Below are positions 1 through 6,517 of a DNA stretch of 11,467 nucleotides, piece by piece. The DNA lies in assembly GCA_947496835.1 (NCBI GenBank), contig CANMFV010000018.1, positions 1-11,467 of the forward strand. Direction: 5' to 3'. Every line of letters starts with the position of its first letter. The first letter of the stretch is position 1. The position numbers and the translations under genes were made by a program. The notes beneath the pieces are model-generated. The model had not been told where the DNA came from and did not search any database. It worked only from the letters and a program-made list of their open reading frames with translations. The stretch is from Flavobacteriales bacterium (GTDB lineage Bacteria > Bacteroidota > Bacteroidia > Flavobacteriales_D > Crocinitomicaceae).

Positions 1-1662
1 AATGTATCCCTCATACTTCAATTGAATTTCAGTTTGAATAAGTACATCACTATCTTTTTCTGAAGCTTTGATTGCTGCCTCATTTGCCTCTGGACAAATT
101 TCTAATAAATCAGTTAATGAGATGTGTGGTCGTGTGAGTAAACTTGTTATTTTCACCTGTTGTGTTATCAAGGCGGATTCCTTTTCCAATAAAAGCGGAT
201 TCGCTTGATCCGGTGTAATTCCTATTCTACGAAGCTCCTTTTTCAACCAAGTCGTTTGTTGAATTTTATATTGAACTTTTTCTAAACTTTGATCATCTGC
301 TAATCCAATTGCGTGTCCTAACGGTGTTAAGCGTTCATCTGCATTATCTTGTCTCAATAGAATTCTGAATTCAGCGCGGCTGGTAAACATACGATATGGC
401 TCATCCGTGCCTTTCGTGATCAAATCGTCAATTAACACACCAATATACGCATCACTTCTCGTCAGAATAAACGGCTCTTTCTTGTTGATTTTTAAATGCG
501 CATTGATTCCTGCCATTAGTCCTTGACAAGCCGCTTCTTCATAACCGGTAGTTCCATTAATTTGTCCAGCAAAATACAAGTGTTCAACTAGTTTTGTTTC
601 AAGGGTGTGTTTCAATTGGGTAGGAGGGAAGTAATCATATTCAATGGCATATCCGGGCCTAAACATTTTTACTTTTTCAAAACCGGGTATTGTTTTCAAA
701 GCAGCTAATTGTACATCTTCAGGAAGGGAAGTGCTAAATCCATTCACATATATTTCAACTGTATCCCAGCCTTCAGGCTCAACAAAAATCTGGTGTCTGT
801 CTCGGTCTGCAAAACGGTTGATTTTATCTTCAATACTTGGACAATACCTTGGCCCTGTACTTTTAATTGAACCATTAAACATTGGAGACCGGTCGAAGCC
901 AGTCTTTAATAATTCATGCGTTTCAGTATTTGTATAAGTAATGTAGCAAGGGGTCTGTTTTGTTAATGCCTTATTATTGGAATAGCTAAATTTTGAAGGG
1001 TTCTCATCGCCGTCTTGCACTTCCATTTTGGAATAATCCAATGAGCGTCCATCTACTCTCGGCGGCGTTCCTGTTTTCATGCGCCCAGCTTCAAATCCCA
1101 GTTGAATTAAATTTTCTGTAATTCCAGTTGACGCTCTTTCTGCTGCGCGTCCACCACCGAATTGCTTTTCGCCAAGATGAATTAAACCATTTAAAAAAGT
1201 GCCATTTGTTAACACAACTGCATCTGCAAACACATCAATGTCAAGAGATGTTTTTACACCAATAACCCTTCCTTCTTCAACTAAAACACCAACACACATG
1301 TCTTGCCAAAAATCTACATTAGGATTGTTCTCAAGCAACATTCTCCATTCCCAGGAAAACATCATGCGGTCATTTTGAGTACGAGGGGACCACATTGCTG
1401 GTCCTTTAGATATATTAAGCATTCGGAATTGAATAGCGCTTTTGTCACTGACAATGCCTGACCCGCCGCCTAAAGCGTCTATTTCACGCACGATTTGTCC
1501 TTTCGCCACGCCGCCCATTGCTGGATTACAACTCATTTGAGCTATCGTATTCATATTCATGGTGAGTAACAAAACCTTACTGCCAAGTTTGGCCGCAGCA
1601 TTAGCCGCTTCACATCCAGCGTGACCTGCGCCAACAACTATAACGTCATATTTATCTAACAT
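1..1662 (-). CDS. mnmG: MnmG (GidA), tRNA U34 carboxymethylaminomethyl-modification FAD enzyme, 3' end cut off by window edge
   Basis: FAD-dependent half of the cytoplasmic MnmE-MnmG complex, which adds the (carboxymethyl)aminomethyl group to wobble uridine 34 of several tRNAs. I translated 554 codons from ATG at 1660-1662 to the window edge; the family is usually about 620 residues, so only the C-terminal tail is missing. Visible: the N-terminal Rossmann dinucleotide motif GAGHAG (residues 11-16), the MSCNPAMGG segment, GidA signature 1 (GPRYCPSIEDK, with the conserved cysteine at residue 274) and signature 2 (AGQINGTTGYEEAA, from about residue 365). The last visible residues (QLKYEGYI) match the family's C-terminal helical domain. 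The frame is open throughout. It follows ybeY by 31 bp and has no TAnnTTTG box of its own, so it is probably the last known gene of the leftward operon. A parS-like site fills most of its leader. Identification is secure. Confidence 0.97.
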   Translation of the reverse strand, partial: MLDKYDVIVVGAGHAGCEAANAAAKLGSKVLLLTMNMNTIAQMSCNPAMGGVAKGQIVREIDALGGGSGIVSDKSAIQFRMLNISKGPAMWSPRTQNDRMMFSWEWRMLLENNPNVDFWQDMCVGVLVEEGRVIGVKTSLDIDVFADAVVLTNGTFLNGLIHLGEKQFGGGRAAERASTGITENLIQLGFEAGRMKTGTPPRVDGRSLDYSKMEVQDGDENPSKFSYSNNKALTKQTPCYITYTNTETHELLKTGFDRSPMFNGSIKSTGPRYCPSIEDKINRFADRDRHQIFVEPEGWDTVEIYVNGFSTSLPEDVQLAALKTIPGFEKVKMFRPGYAIEYDYFPPTQLKHTLETKLVEHLYFAGQINGTTGYEEAACQGLMAGINAHLKINKKEPFILTRSDAYIGVLIDDLITKGTDEPYRMFTSRAEFRILLRQDNADERLTPLGHAIGLADDQSLEKVQYKIQQTTWLKKELRRIGITPDQANPLLLEKESALITQQVKITSLLTRPHISLTDLLEICPEANEAAIKASEKDSDVLIQTEIQLKYEGYI

Positions 1663-1668
1663 GTCTAT

Positions 1669-1684
1669 TGTTTCACGTGGAACA
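1669..1684. promoter_or_regulatory. parS-like ParB-binding site, one mismatch (parS copy 1)
   Basis: TGTTTCACGTGGAACA differs from the canonical 16-bp parS palindrome TGTTTCACGTGAAACA at one position (A to G, right arm). It lies in the 31-bp gap between the ybeY stop and the mnmG start, ending 7 bases upstream of the mnmG ATG, where a ribosome-binding site would normally be. It is 37 bp (centre to centre) from the perfect copy. ParB loads on such sites near the origin and works with ParA and SMC in chromosome segregation. Matching the consensus is seen directly; ParB binding is inferred. Confidence 0.82.
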
Positions 1685-1693
1685 TTTTAATTT

Positions 1694-2131
1694 TTATTCA
1701 CCTATTGTTTCACGTGAAACAAATAGGTTTAGATAATAAGACTCTTTAAACCTCATCATCTCTATGTCTTTTTTTAATTTATCCTTGTAGCCGCAAAGAT
1801 GGAGGACACCGTGAAAAATGACACGGTTCAACTCTTCTTCAGTCGTTGATTTTTCAATAACACTATTCTCACGCACCCTATCCAATGATATGATTAAATC
1901 ACCATTAACAACACCAGCCTCACAATAATCAAAGGTAATGATGTCTGTATAATAATCGTGTTTAAGAAAATCTTGATTAACCTTTAATAAGTATTCATCT
2001 GAACACAGCACTATTGCAATTTCACCTAACTTTAAATTCTCAGAAGTTATTAGGAAGTTTAAAGCAAACTTTAATGGACGAGACTTTAAAAATTTAGGCT
2101 TTGCAACGTCTATACTTGATATCGAAATCAT
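1694..2131 (-). CDS. ybeY: YbeY, endoribonuclease / 16S rRNA maturation factor
   Basis: Small UPF0054 metalloprotein that takes part in 16S rRNA 3'-end maturation and ribosome quality control in the cytoplasm. The product has 145 residues, normal for the family. It shows the conserved TDIITFDY strand (62-69) and the metal-binding motif HGVLHLCGYKD, with His107 and His111. The usual third ligand of the H-x3-H-x5-H motif is Asp117 here. I believe this variant is usual in Bacteroidota YbeY rather than a defect, but I recall this and have not searched for it. The ATG overlaps the upstream ATP-binding gene's stop (ATGA, 2128-2131), implying translational coupling; mnmG follows after 31 bp. The last codons (residues about 137-142) are also the perfect parS site, so two constraints act on the same bases. 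The start is supported by the overlap and by full family length. Confidence 0.93.
   Translation of the reverse strand: MISISSIDVAKPKFLKSRPLKFALNFLITSENLKLGEIAIVLCSDEYLLKVNQDFLKHDYYTDIITFDYCEAGVVNGDLIISLDRVRENSVIEKSTTEEELNRVIFHGVLHLCGYKDKLKKDIEMMRFKESYYLNLFVSRETIGE
1706..1721. promoter_or_regulatory. Perfect parS site (ParB-binding palindrome, parS copy 2)
   Basis: TGTTTCACGTGAAACA is an exact 16-of-16 match to the widely conserved chromosomal parS consensus. It sits inside the coding end of ybeY, where the minus strand reads it as the residues F-V-S-R-E-T. The dyad extends outward: CCTATT on the left (1701-1706) pairs with AAATAGG on the right (1721-1727) with one bulged base, giving about 27 bp of near-continuous palindrome. 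An exact match to a 16-bp site beside a near-exact one makes chance very unlikely. parS sites usually mark the origin-proximal part of the chromosome. Confidence 0.93.
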
Positions 2132-2541
2132 TTACTGAAATAGATTACAACTTCATTTCCTGCCTCGTTAAAGATAACTTCGTCTGATAGATTTCTCATT
2201 AAAAAAATACCGCGTCCGTTTTCCTTTAAAATATTCTCTGGTGCTGTTGGATCTGGTAAATTATTATAATCAAAACCTTTTCCTTGATCTTTAATTTTGA
2301 AACAAAAAGAATTAATAGAATCAGCTACGGCGACTTCTATAAGCAATGCATTGTTTTCATTGTTACCATGACAAATAGCATTATTCACTGCTTCAGTAAC
2401 TGCAATCAATACATTTCCAAACGCATCTTCCTGAATACCAACTATTTGACAAACTTTTTCCACCAAATTCTCAACATCCACCAACGATTGAAAATCAGTA
2501 GGTAACGTTAATGCTTCAATTATATTAAATCCTTCTTTCAT
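2128..2541 (-). CDS. RsbW/SpoIIAB-like GHKL ATP-binding protein (putative serine kinase / anti-sigma type)
   Basis: Stand-alone HATPase_c_2 domain of 137 residues, the size of anti-sigma-factor kinases such as RsbW and SpoIIAB. The Bergerat-fold motifs are all present: N box with E50, N53 and N54 in EAVNNAICHGNN, G1 box DQGKGFD (85-91) and G2 box GRGIFLM (109-115). The protein is therefore expected to bind ATP, and the family typically phosphorylates a small STAS-domain antagonist or sequesters a partner. No sigma factor, STAS protein or PP2C phosphatase lies in this window, so the partner is unknown and a sigma-regulating role is not shown. It has no transmembrane segment and should be cytoplasmic. 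It lies 24 bp after the DUF4175 gene and overlaps ybeY by 4 bp, so it is almost certainly in the same operon. Family assignment is firm; function is open. Confidence 0.88.
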   Translation of the reverse strand: MKEGFNIIEALTLPTDFQSLVDVENLVEKVCQIVGIQEDAFGNVLIAVTEAVNNAICHGNNENNALLIEVAVADSINSFCFKIKDQGKGFDYNNLPDPTAPENILKENGRGIFLMRNLSDEVIFNEAGNEVVIYFSK

Positions 2542-2565
2542 ATCACGTATTACAGGAAAAACACA

Positions 2566-5500
2566 TTAGTTTAAGTTGAAATATTGATTCGCTCTTTCCT
2601 TGTAATACAAACGTAAAGAAGGATCAGCGCTTTTCAATAATTCTATTTCCTTTAATTTGGATTTGTTATACTCTTCAAAACGGATTTTGTTACCTGAATT
2701 TACATCTTTTCCAGATTTTGATTCCCTTTTATCTTCATAACCTCTCTCCATCATCGCTTTCTCACTTTCTAATAAGCGTGTTAAAATTTCTTTTTGTCGG
2801 TTAACAAGTTCCTTATTGATGTTTCTATTAATCATGTTTTTTTCTTGTTCCTCAAGCTCTTTTATGAGTGGGTTCAATTGATTACCTAATCCTTTACCGT
2901 CCTTATTCATCTCATTTCGCAATTGTTCCAATCTTTGTCGGATAGCCGTTTGCTCTGCGGCCATTTTTGCAATTTCTTTATTACCTAATCCAAGCATATT
3001 TTGACCAGAAGTACCTGGTTGATTGCCCGGTTTACTTCCTGGTTTATCACCTGGCTTATCACCACCTGGATTTGGACCTTTTTGCATTTGTTCCAATTGT
3101 TTTTTAAGCATTTCCTTCATATCACCTGAAGACATAGATTGTCCAGGCTTTGGACGTCCCTTACCTGGATTATTACAACTACCCGATCCAGACATTTCTC
3201 CCTGCATTTGACTTTGCATGCTTTGCAGGGCTTCATTTAATAAAAGCGCTAAATTATTGTAGGAAGTCATCACTAATTGTTGATGCTTGTTTAAATCTTT
3301 CTTTCGGTGATCATCAATGTCTTCCACCGCTAAATTTTGGTTCGTTTCAATGGCGTTCAGTTCTTTATCAATAAACGAAGCTATTTTTGGTTGGCGTTTG
3401 GCCATCGCTAATAAACTATCCTTAATGATTTTTGTTTCGTCGATAATCCGTTGTTGTCTTCTACCCATTTTACGGTAGATAGGATCTTGACTAGTTACTT
3501 TAGTGAATTTATTCATAAGAGCTTCCTGGTCGAAACTTAAGGTCATTAAACCCTCTAAAATATTCCGAAGAGATTTCATGTCCTCTTCTTGCTCTTTCTT
3601 ATTGGCTTGCTGTTGTTTGGCGTTTAATTGATTTGCCATTGAATTCATACCTTCAGAAGCGGACTTTTGTTTCTCATTGGACTTTTTTTCTTTTCCTTCT
3701 TCAATTCCTTCTTTTGCTTCTTTTAAGTCTTCTGTCACCTCATCCTTTAATTCATCTAAGTTTCCTAAATCCATTGGTTTTTCCAATTCTTTATTTAGTT
3801 CACTTAATTTTTCAAGATCCTTTTTAAGTTCGTCGAACTTTTTATTTAATTCCTCTTGTTTCTTAGCTAATTCTTCTTTGGAAAGTTGCTTGTCTGCATC
3901 TTCACGTAATTCATCTTGCTCTTTAGCTAAATCTTTTAATTCTTTTTCTACATCATCAATACGTTCGTTGAGCTGCATTTTCTTTAACATTTCTAGACTT
4001 CTATCGAGCTGCTTCTTCATGTCCTCTGAGGATTGATTTAATTGCTCCATTTTGTCCTTTACTTGCTCTTTTTCGTTTTGCTGTAATAATTTCTCTAAGT
4101 CCTCCAACAACTTCTTTAATTCATCGTCCATTAATTCATCTAGGAGTTTTTCAATCATTTCTTGTTTCTCTAATAACTCTTGATTCATCGGAGAAAGTTG
4201 GTTTTTCTCTTCCATACTTTTATCCATTTCATTCTGAATTTTCTGTAAGGATTCAAGAAGGGAAGATTGCTCCTCTTTTAATTGCTGAACTTTATTTAAT
4301 TTATTCCAATCCGAAGACTTAGAATTCATTGTTTCTTTCTTTAACTGAGAAATGTTTTTTTGAAATTCTTTCGTCTTTTTCAATAATTGATCTAAATCCT
4401 CTTTTGTTTGATTTTGATCCTCTTGTCTAGAATTATTTAATTCCTCTAAACTTGGTAATTCATATGTAAATAATTGACTTTTAGCTGCTTTACTCCCGTT
4501 TACACCATCGTTATCATACACAATAAAGTAATATTCTATTTTATCTTCTAACTGAATATCCTCCCGTTTAAAATCAACCGCAAAATTGAAATTCATTTGA
4601 GATCCTACCATTTGTTGAACGGGCATTCTCACATCTTTTTGTTGTCCATTTTTTCGTGTAATCTTATACACAAATTGCAAGGACTTTAATCCATAATCAT
4701 CTGATGTGATTCCACTGAAATATTTAATTCCTTCTGAAATTGAATCCTCTTTCTCACTTACTTCTATCGTAGGATAAGCATCCTTAATAACGTTTAGTTT
4801 ATACTGTACCGTATCCATTCGATGTGTATACTTGTTTTCTAGAATAAACTTTAATTGTTTATCTTCATTACATGTTTTAATGAACTTAAAAGATTCGGAC
4901 TTAAACAAGGTTTTCATAGTATTCCAAAAAACACGTGTATTATTCGTGTTTTTCGTTTGAACTTTCCACTCAATTTGTGTTCCTTCTGGAATCGTTAAAT
5001 CTCCAACATTTTCAACTAATTCATTCTGTTTTCCTAAGTAAGAAGGATAAGTACAAACTGCTTGAATCCGACCGATTAATGATTTTCCAGTAACATTCAA
5101 CTGATATTTTTGACTATCAAATTGATTTGTGGTAAAGTAAAAACGCGCGTTCTTTTTTGGTTTTTTAATGCTTCCCGTAAACGTGTTTTTTGTTTTTCTA
5201 AGCAATAAAAATTTACCCTGATCAGAAACAATAAAAACTTGACTTGGTAATTCTTTTTTACCTTTTGTATTCGATGGAACTATTTCCAAGTCTACTAAAA
5301 AATCAGCACCTTCTTCAACATCAAAATATTTTGATACCAGTTTGAATGCATACGGTGCTTTATCCTTAAATACCTTATTGTAATAAACAACATGCTCTGT
5401 TCCTTGAGTTAAAATTGAAGGAATGAATACGGCAATCAATATAAAACATAAAAAAAGAGGGATTAAATAATTTAAATATCTTTTATTTTCATTGATTTGA

Positions 5501-5946
5501 ATCGCATTTTTAAATGGTATAACACTCAATTCGGCAGAACGTTGATTGACACTAGCTCTCAATAATTCAATATTTCCTTCCTGGTGCAAAAGATCACTTT
5601 GAAGTTGGAGGGTGTTTTTTAATCGATCAGAAATAGATGGAAAAAAGGAGCCAATAATTTCTGATGCTTGAATTCTACTAATCTGCTTTCCAAATGAAAT
5701 TAACTTTGAAATAGGAATGATTATGTATTTAATAAACACAACGGTATTTACACCAATAAAACCAAAAAATAAGATCGCCCGAATGATTGAATTGAACTTT
5801 CCAAAATACTCAAAGGTTGTAGCAAACAGAAAGGAACATAGAAAAATAACAAAAAACAGCAATAAGCCCCGAATCAACTGATTCTTGTAGTACTTTCGTA
5901 TAAATGCGTCAATTTGATTAATTAGTTCGTCGAAGCTATTTTTCAT
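2566..5946 (-). CDS. DUF4175 family giant membrane protein with long coiled coil
   Basis: 1126-residue protein resembling the DUF4175 family of Bacteroidota; function unknown. Three hydrophobic helices are visible at about 27-47, 57-79 and 158-179. With the basic N-terminus inside, residues 80-157 would be cytoplasmic and everything after about 180 periplasmic. Residues about 180-500 look beta-rich. Residues about 505-795 are a highly charged Lys/Glu/Gln/Leu coiled coil. A Gly/Pro/Ser linker (917-981) contains KPG repeats, and a second helical charged segment runs to the end. The ATG at 5944-5946 gives a normal basic N-terminus before helix 1. It is the first gene of the leftward operon (RsbW-like protein, YbeY, MnmG follow), with a -7 box 32 nt upstream. 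The architecture suggests a structural or scaffold role spanning the envelope, which is inference. Apparent open frames on the other strand are shadows of its skewed composition. Confidence 0.85.
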   Translation of the reverse strand: MKNSFDELINQIDAFIRKYYKNQLIRGLLLFFVIFLCSFLFATTFEYFGKFNSIIRAILFFGFIGVNTVVFIKYIIIPISKLISFGKQISRIQASEIIGSFFPSISDRLKNTLQLQSDLLHQEGNIELLRASVNQRSAELSVIPFKNAIQINENKRYLNYLIPLFLCFILIAVFIPSILTQGTEHVVYYNKVFKDKAPYAFKLVSKYFDVEEGADFLVDLEIVPSNTKGKKELPSQVFIVSDQGKFLLLRKTKNTFTGSIKKPKKNARFYFTTNQFDSQKYQLNVTGKSLIGRIQAVCTYPSYLGKQNELVENVGDLTIPEGTQIEWKVQTKNTNNTRVFWNTMKTLFKSESFKFIKTCNEDKQLKFILENKYTHRMDTVQYKLNVIKDAYPTIEVSEKEDSISEGIKYFSGITSDDYGLKSLQFVYKITRKNGQQKDVRMPVQQMVGSQMNFNFAVDFKREDIQLEDKIEYYFIVYDNDGVNGSKAAKSQLFTYELPSLEELNNSRQEDQNQTKEDLDQLLKKTKEFQKNISQLKKETMNSKSSDWNKLNKVQQLKEEQSSLLESLQKIQNEMDKSMEEKNQLSPMNQELLEKQEMIEKLLDELMDDELKKLLEDLEKLLQQNEKEQVKDKMEQLNQSSEDMKKQLDRSLEMLKKMQLNERIDDVEKELKDLAKEQDELREDADKQLSKEELAKKQEELNKKFDELKKDLEKLSELNKELEKPMDLGNLDELKDEVTEDLKEAKEGIEEGKEKKSNEKQKSASEGMNSMANQLNAKQQQANKKEQEEDMKSLRNILEGLMTLSFDQEALMNKFTKVTSQDPIYRKMGRRQQRIIDETKIIKDSLLAMAKRQPKIASFIDKELNAIETNQNLAVEDIDDHRKKDLNKHQQLVMTSYNNLALLLNEALQSMQSQMQGEMSGSGSCNNPGKGRPKPGQSMSSGDMKEMLKKQLEQMQKGPNPGGDKPGDKPGSKPGNQPGTSGQNMLGLGNKEIAKMAAEQTAIRQRLEQLRNEMNKDGKGLGNQLNPLIKELEEQEKNMINRNINKELVNRQKEILTRLLESEKAMMERGYEDKRESKSGKDVNSGNKIRFEEYNKSKLKEIELLKSADPSLRLYYKERANQYFNLN
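3026..3061. repeat. Three 12-bp tandem units in the DUF4175 gene (KPG repeat)
   Basis: Units CCCGGTTTACTT, CCTGGTTTATCA and CCTGGCTTATCA follow one another without gaps. On the coding (minus) strand they encode the repeated Asp/Ser-Lys-Pro-Gly motif inside the Gly/Pro-rich linker at residues about 917-981. The second and third units differ by one base, which suggests recent slippage or duplication. Copy number may vary between strains. Confidence 0.7.
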
Positions 5947-5978
5947 GAGATAAAAGTATTCAACATTTCAATACAGGA

Positions 5979-5986
5979 CAAATTTA
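5979..5986 (-). promoter_or_regulatory. Bacteroidota-type -7 box for the DUF4175-RsbW-like-ybeY-mnmG operon
   Basis: On the minus strand this reads TAAATTTG, an exact TAnnTTTG match, 32 nt before the DUF4175 ATG. I see no good -33 TTG at the usual spacing, so the assignment rests on the -7 box and its position. Confidence 0.5.
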
Positions 5987-6178
5987 ATACTGAGAAGTTA
6001 GTTATATATAATATATTTCTTTTTAAAGATTATTTAAATAATTTATTACTCTTATTAAGACTGTTCATATGTGTAAAAGTTTAACCTAAAAACTTGCTTT
6101 TCCTGAAATTAACAATTTAGCGGTTTATATAAACAACTTACATTCGTATAATAAATTGATATTCAATGTAATATAACA

Positions 6179-6187
6179 TTATTCACA
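6179..6187 (+). promoter_or_regulatory. DnaA box (TTATTCACA)
   Basis: Exact match to TTATNCACA and one mismatch from the strict E. coli box TTATCCACA. It starts an imperfect inverted repeat, with TTCAC at 6182-6186 facing GTGAA at 6202-6206, and a second box-like word (minus-strand TTATCAACA) at 6207-6215. In such AT-rich DNA one box alone could be chance; the value is in the group. Confidence 0.5.
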
Positions 6188-6390
6188 TAAATGAATTATA
6201 AGTGAATGTTGATAAAAACAATAAGATTTTCCCCATTTTTAGGTTCATAACCATAATGATATAAAAGGGTAACTATCGCAAACTTTTCGTGTTTAATAAA
6301 ATAAAAAGTACAATGAGAATATTAATCTTATAAAACAAGTTTAACTTTTTAGAATTTATCCAATGTTATAAACATAAAAACACTGTTCTG

Positions 6391-6399
6391 TGTGTATAA
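6391..6399 (-). promoter_or_regulatory. DnaA box (TTATACACA on minus strand)
   Basis: Exact TTATNCACA match in the opposite orientation to the box at 6179-6187, about 210 bp away. Supports the origin reading only together with the rest of the region. Confidence 0.5.
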
Positions 6400-6452
6400 G
6401 TCTATTGGATTTTCTGAGTAAAGTAAGGGGTTTATCCCTGCGTGAAAATCAA

Positions 6453-6494
6453 AATAGTGAATAACTTAAGCTATTTGTTAATAGTGATTAACTT
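6453..6494. repeat. Two 15-bp direct repeats upstream of rpiB
   Basis: AATAGTGAATAACTT (6453-6467) and AATAGTGATTAACTT (6480-6494) match at 14 of 15 positions and start 27 bp apart. The first copy contains a minus-strand DnaA-like word (TTATTCACT); the second overlaps the rpiB -7 box. Possible paired protein-binding sites for a regulator or for DnaA. Confidence 0.5.
6477..6492. promoter_or_regulatory. Perfect dyad overlapping the rpiB -7 box (candidate operator)
   Basis: GTTAAT and ATTAAC are perfect 6-bp arms around AGTG. The right arm overlaps the first bases of the -7 box, so a protein bound here would compete with RNA polymerase. No regulator gene is adjacent; its identity is unknown. 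Confidence 0.35.
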
Positions 6495-6496
6495 TG
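6489..6496 (+). promoter_or_regulatory. Bacteroidota-type -7 box for rpiB
   Basis: TAACTTTG is an exact TAnnTTTG match ending 21 nt before the rpiB ATG, implying a short leader of roughly 15 nt. No clear -33 TTG lies at the usual spacing. Confidence 0.55.
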
Positions 6497-6517
6497 TAAC
6501 ATAAAGATATAGAAGAA

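Larger units (their letters stand above)
5947..6517. other. 571-bp AT-rich intergenic region, candidate replication origin (oriC)
   Basis: No gene-like open frame is visible here. The region lies between divergent genes. Positions 6001-6060 contain only 6 G/C bases in 60, a possible unwinding element. Exact DnaA-box matches (TTATNCACA) occur at 6179-6187 (plus) and 6391-6399 (minus). One-mismatch boxes occur at 6070-6078, 6207-6215 and 6456-6464 (all minus). TTATCCAAT (6356-6364) has two mismatches. The parS pair 4.3 kb to the left supports origin proximity. Against this, the boxes are scattered rather than tightly clustered, dnaA is not in the window, and several genes to the right run against the expected leading-strand direction. 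Part of the region must also serve as promoters for the two flanking genes. Confidence 0.45.

Noticed and set aside
644..937. 97-codon open frame on the plus strand
   Set aside because: Lies wholly inside mnmG on the opposite strand, has no recognisable motif, and is a shadow frame.
1669..1721. The CACGTG palindromes as binding sites of an ordinary transcription repressor
   Set aside because: The full 16-bp match to parS in one copy and 15 of 16 in the other fits ParB sites much better than a generic operator.
2284..2505. Plus-strand 73-codon frame
   Set aside because: Antisense to the RsbW-like gene, whose GHKL motifs are intact; no independent support.
3004..3198. Gly/Pro-rich stretch as a collagen-like domain
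   Set aside because: There is no regular Gly-X-Y triplet run; it is a short KPG/NPG linker between helical segments.
3677..4036. 119-codon Ser/Phe-rich open frame on the plus strand
   Set aside because: It is antisense to the Lys/Glu-rich coiled coil of the DUF4175 gene; the Ser/Phe richness is the complement of those codons. The plus-strand frames at 3023-3211, 3150-3374 and 3633-3827 are rejected for the same reason.
5947..6517. Riboswitch or small RNA in the long intergenic region
   Set aside because: The region is too AT-rich, no conserved aptamer-like core or strong GC stem was seen, and the likely rpiB leader is only about 15 nt long.
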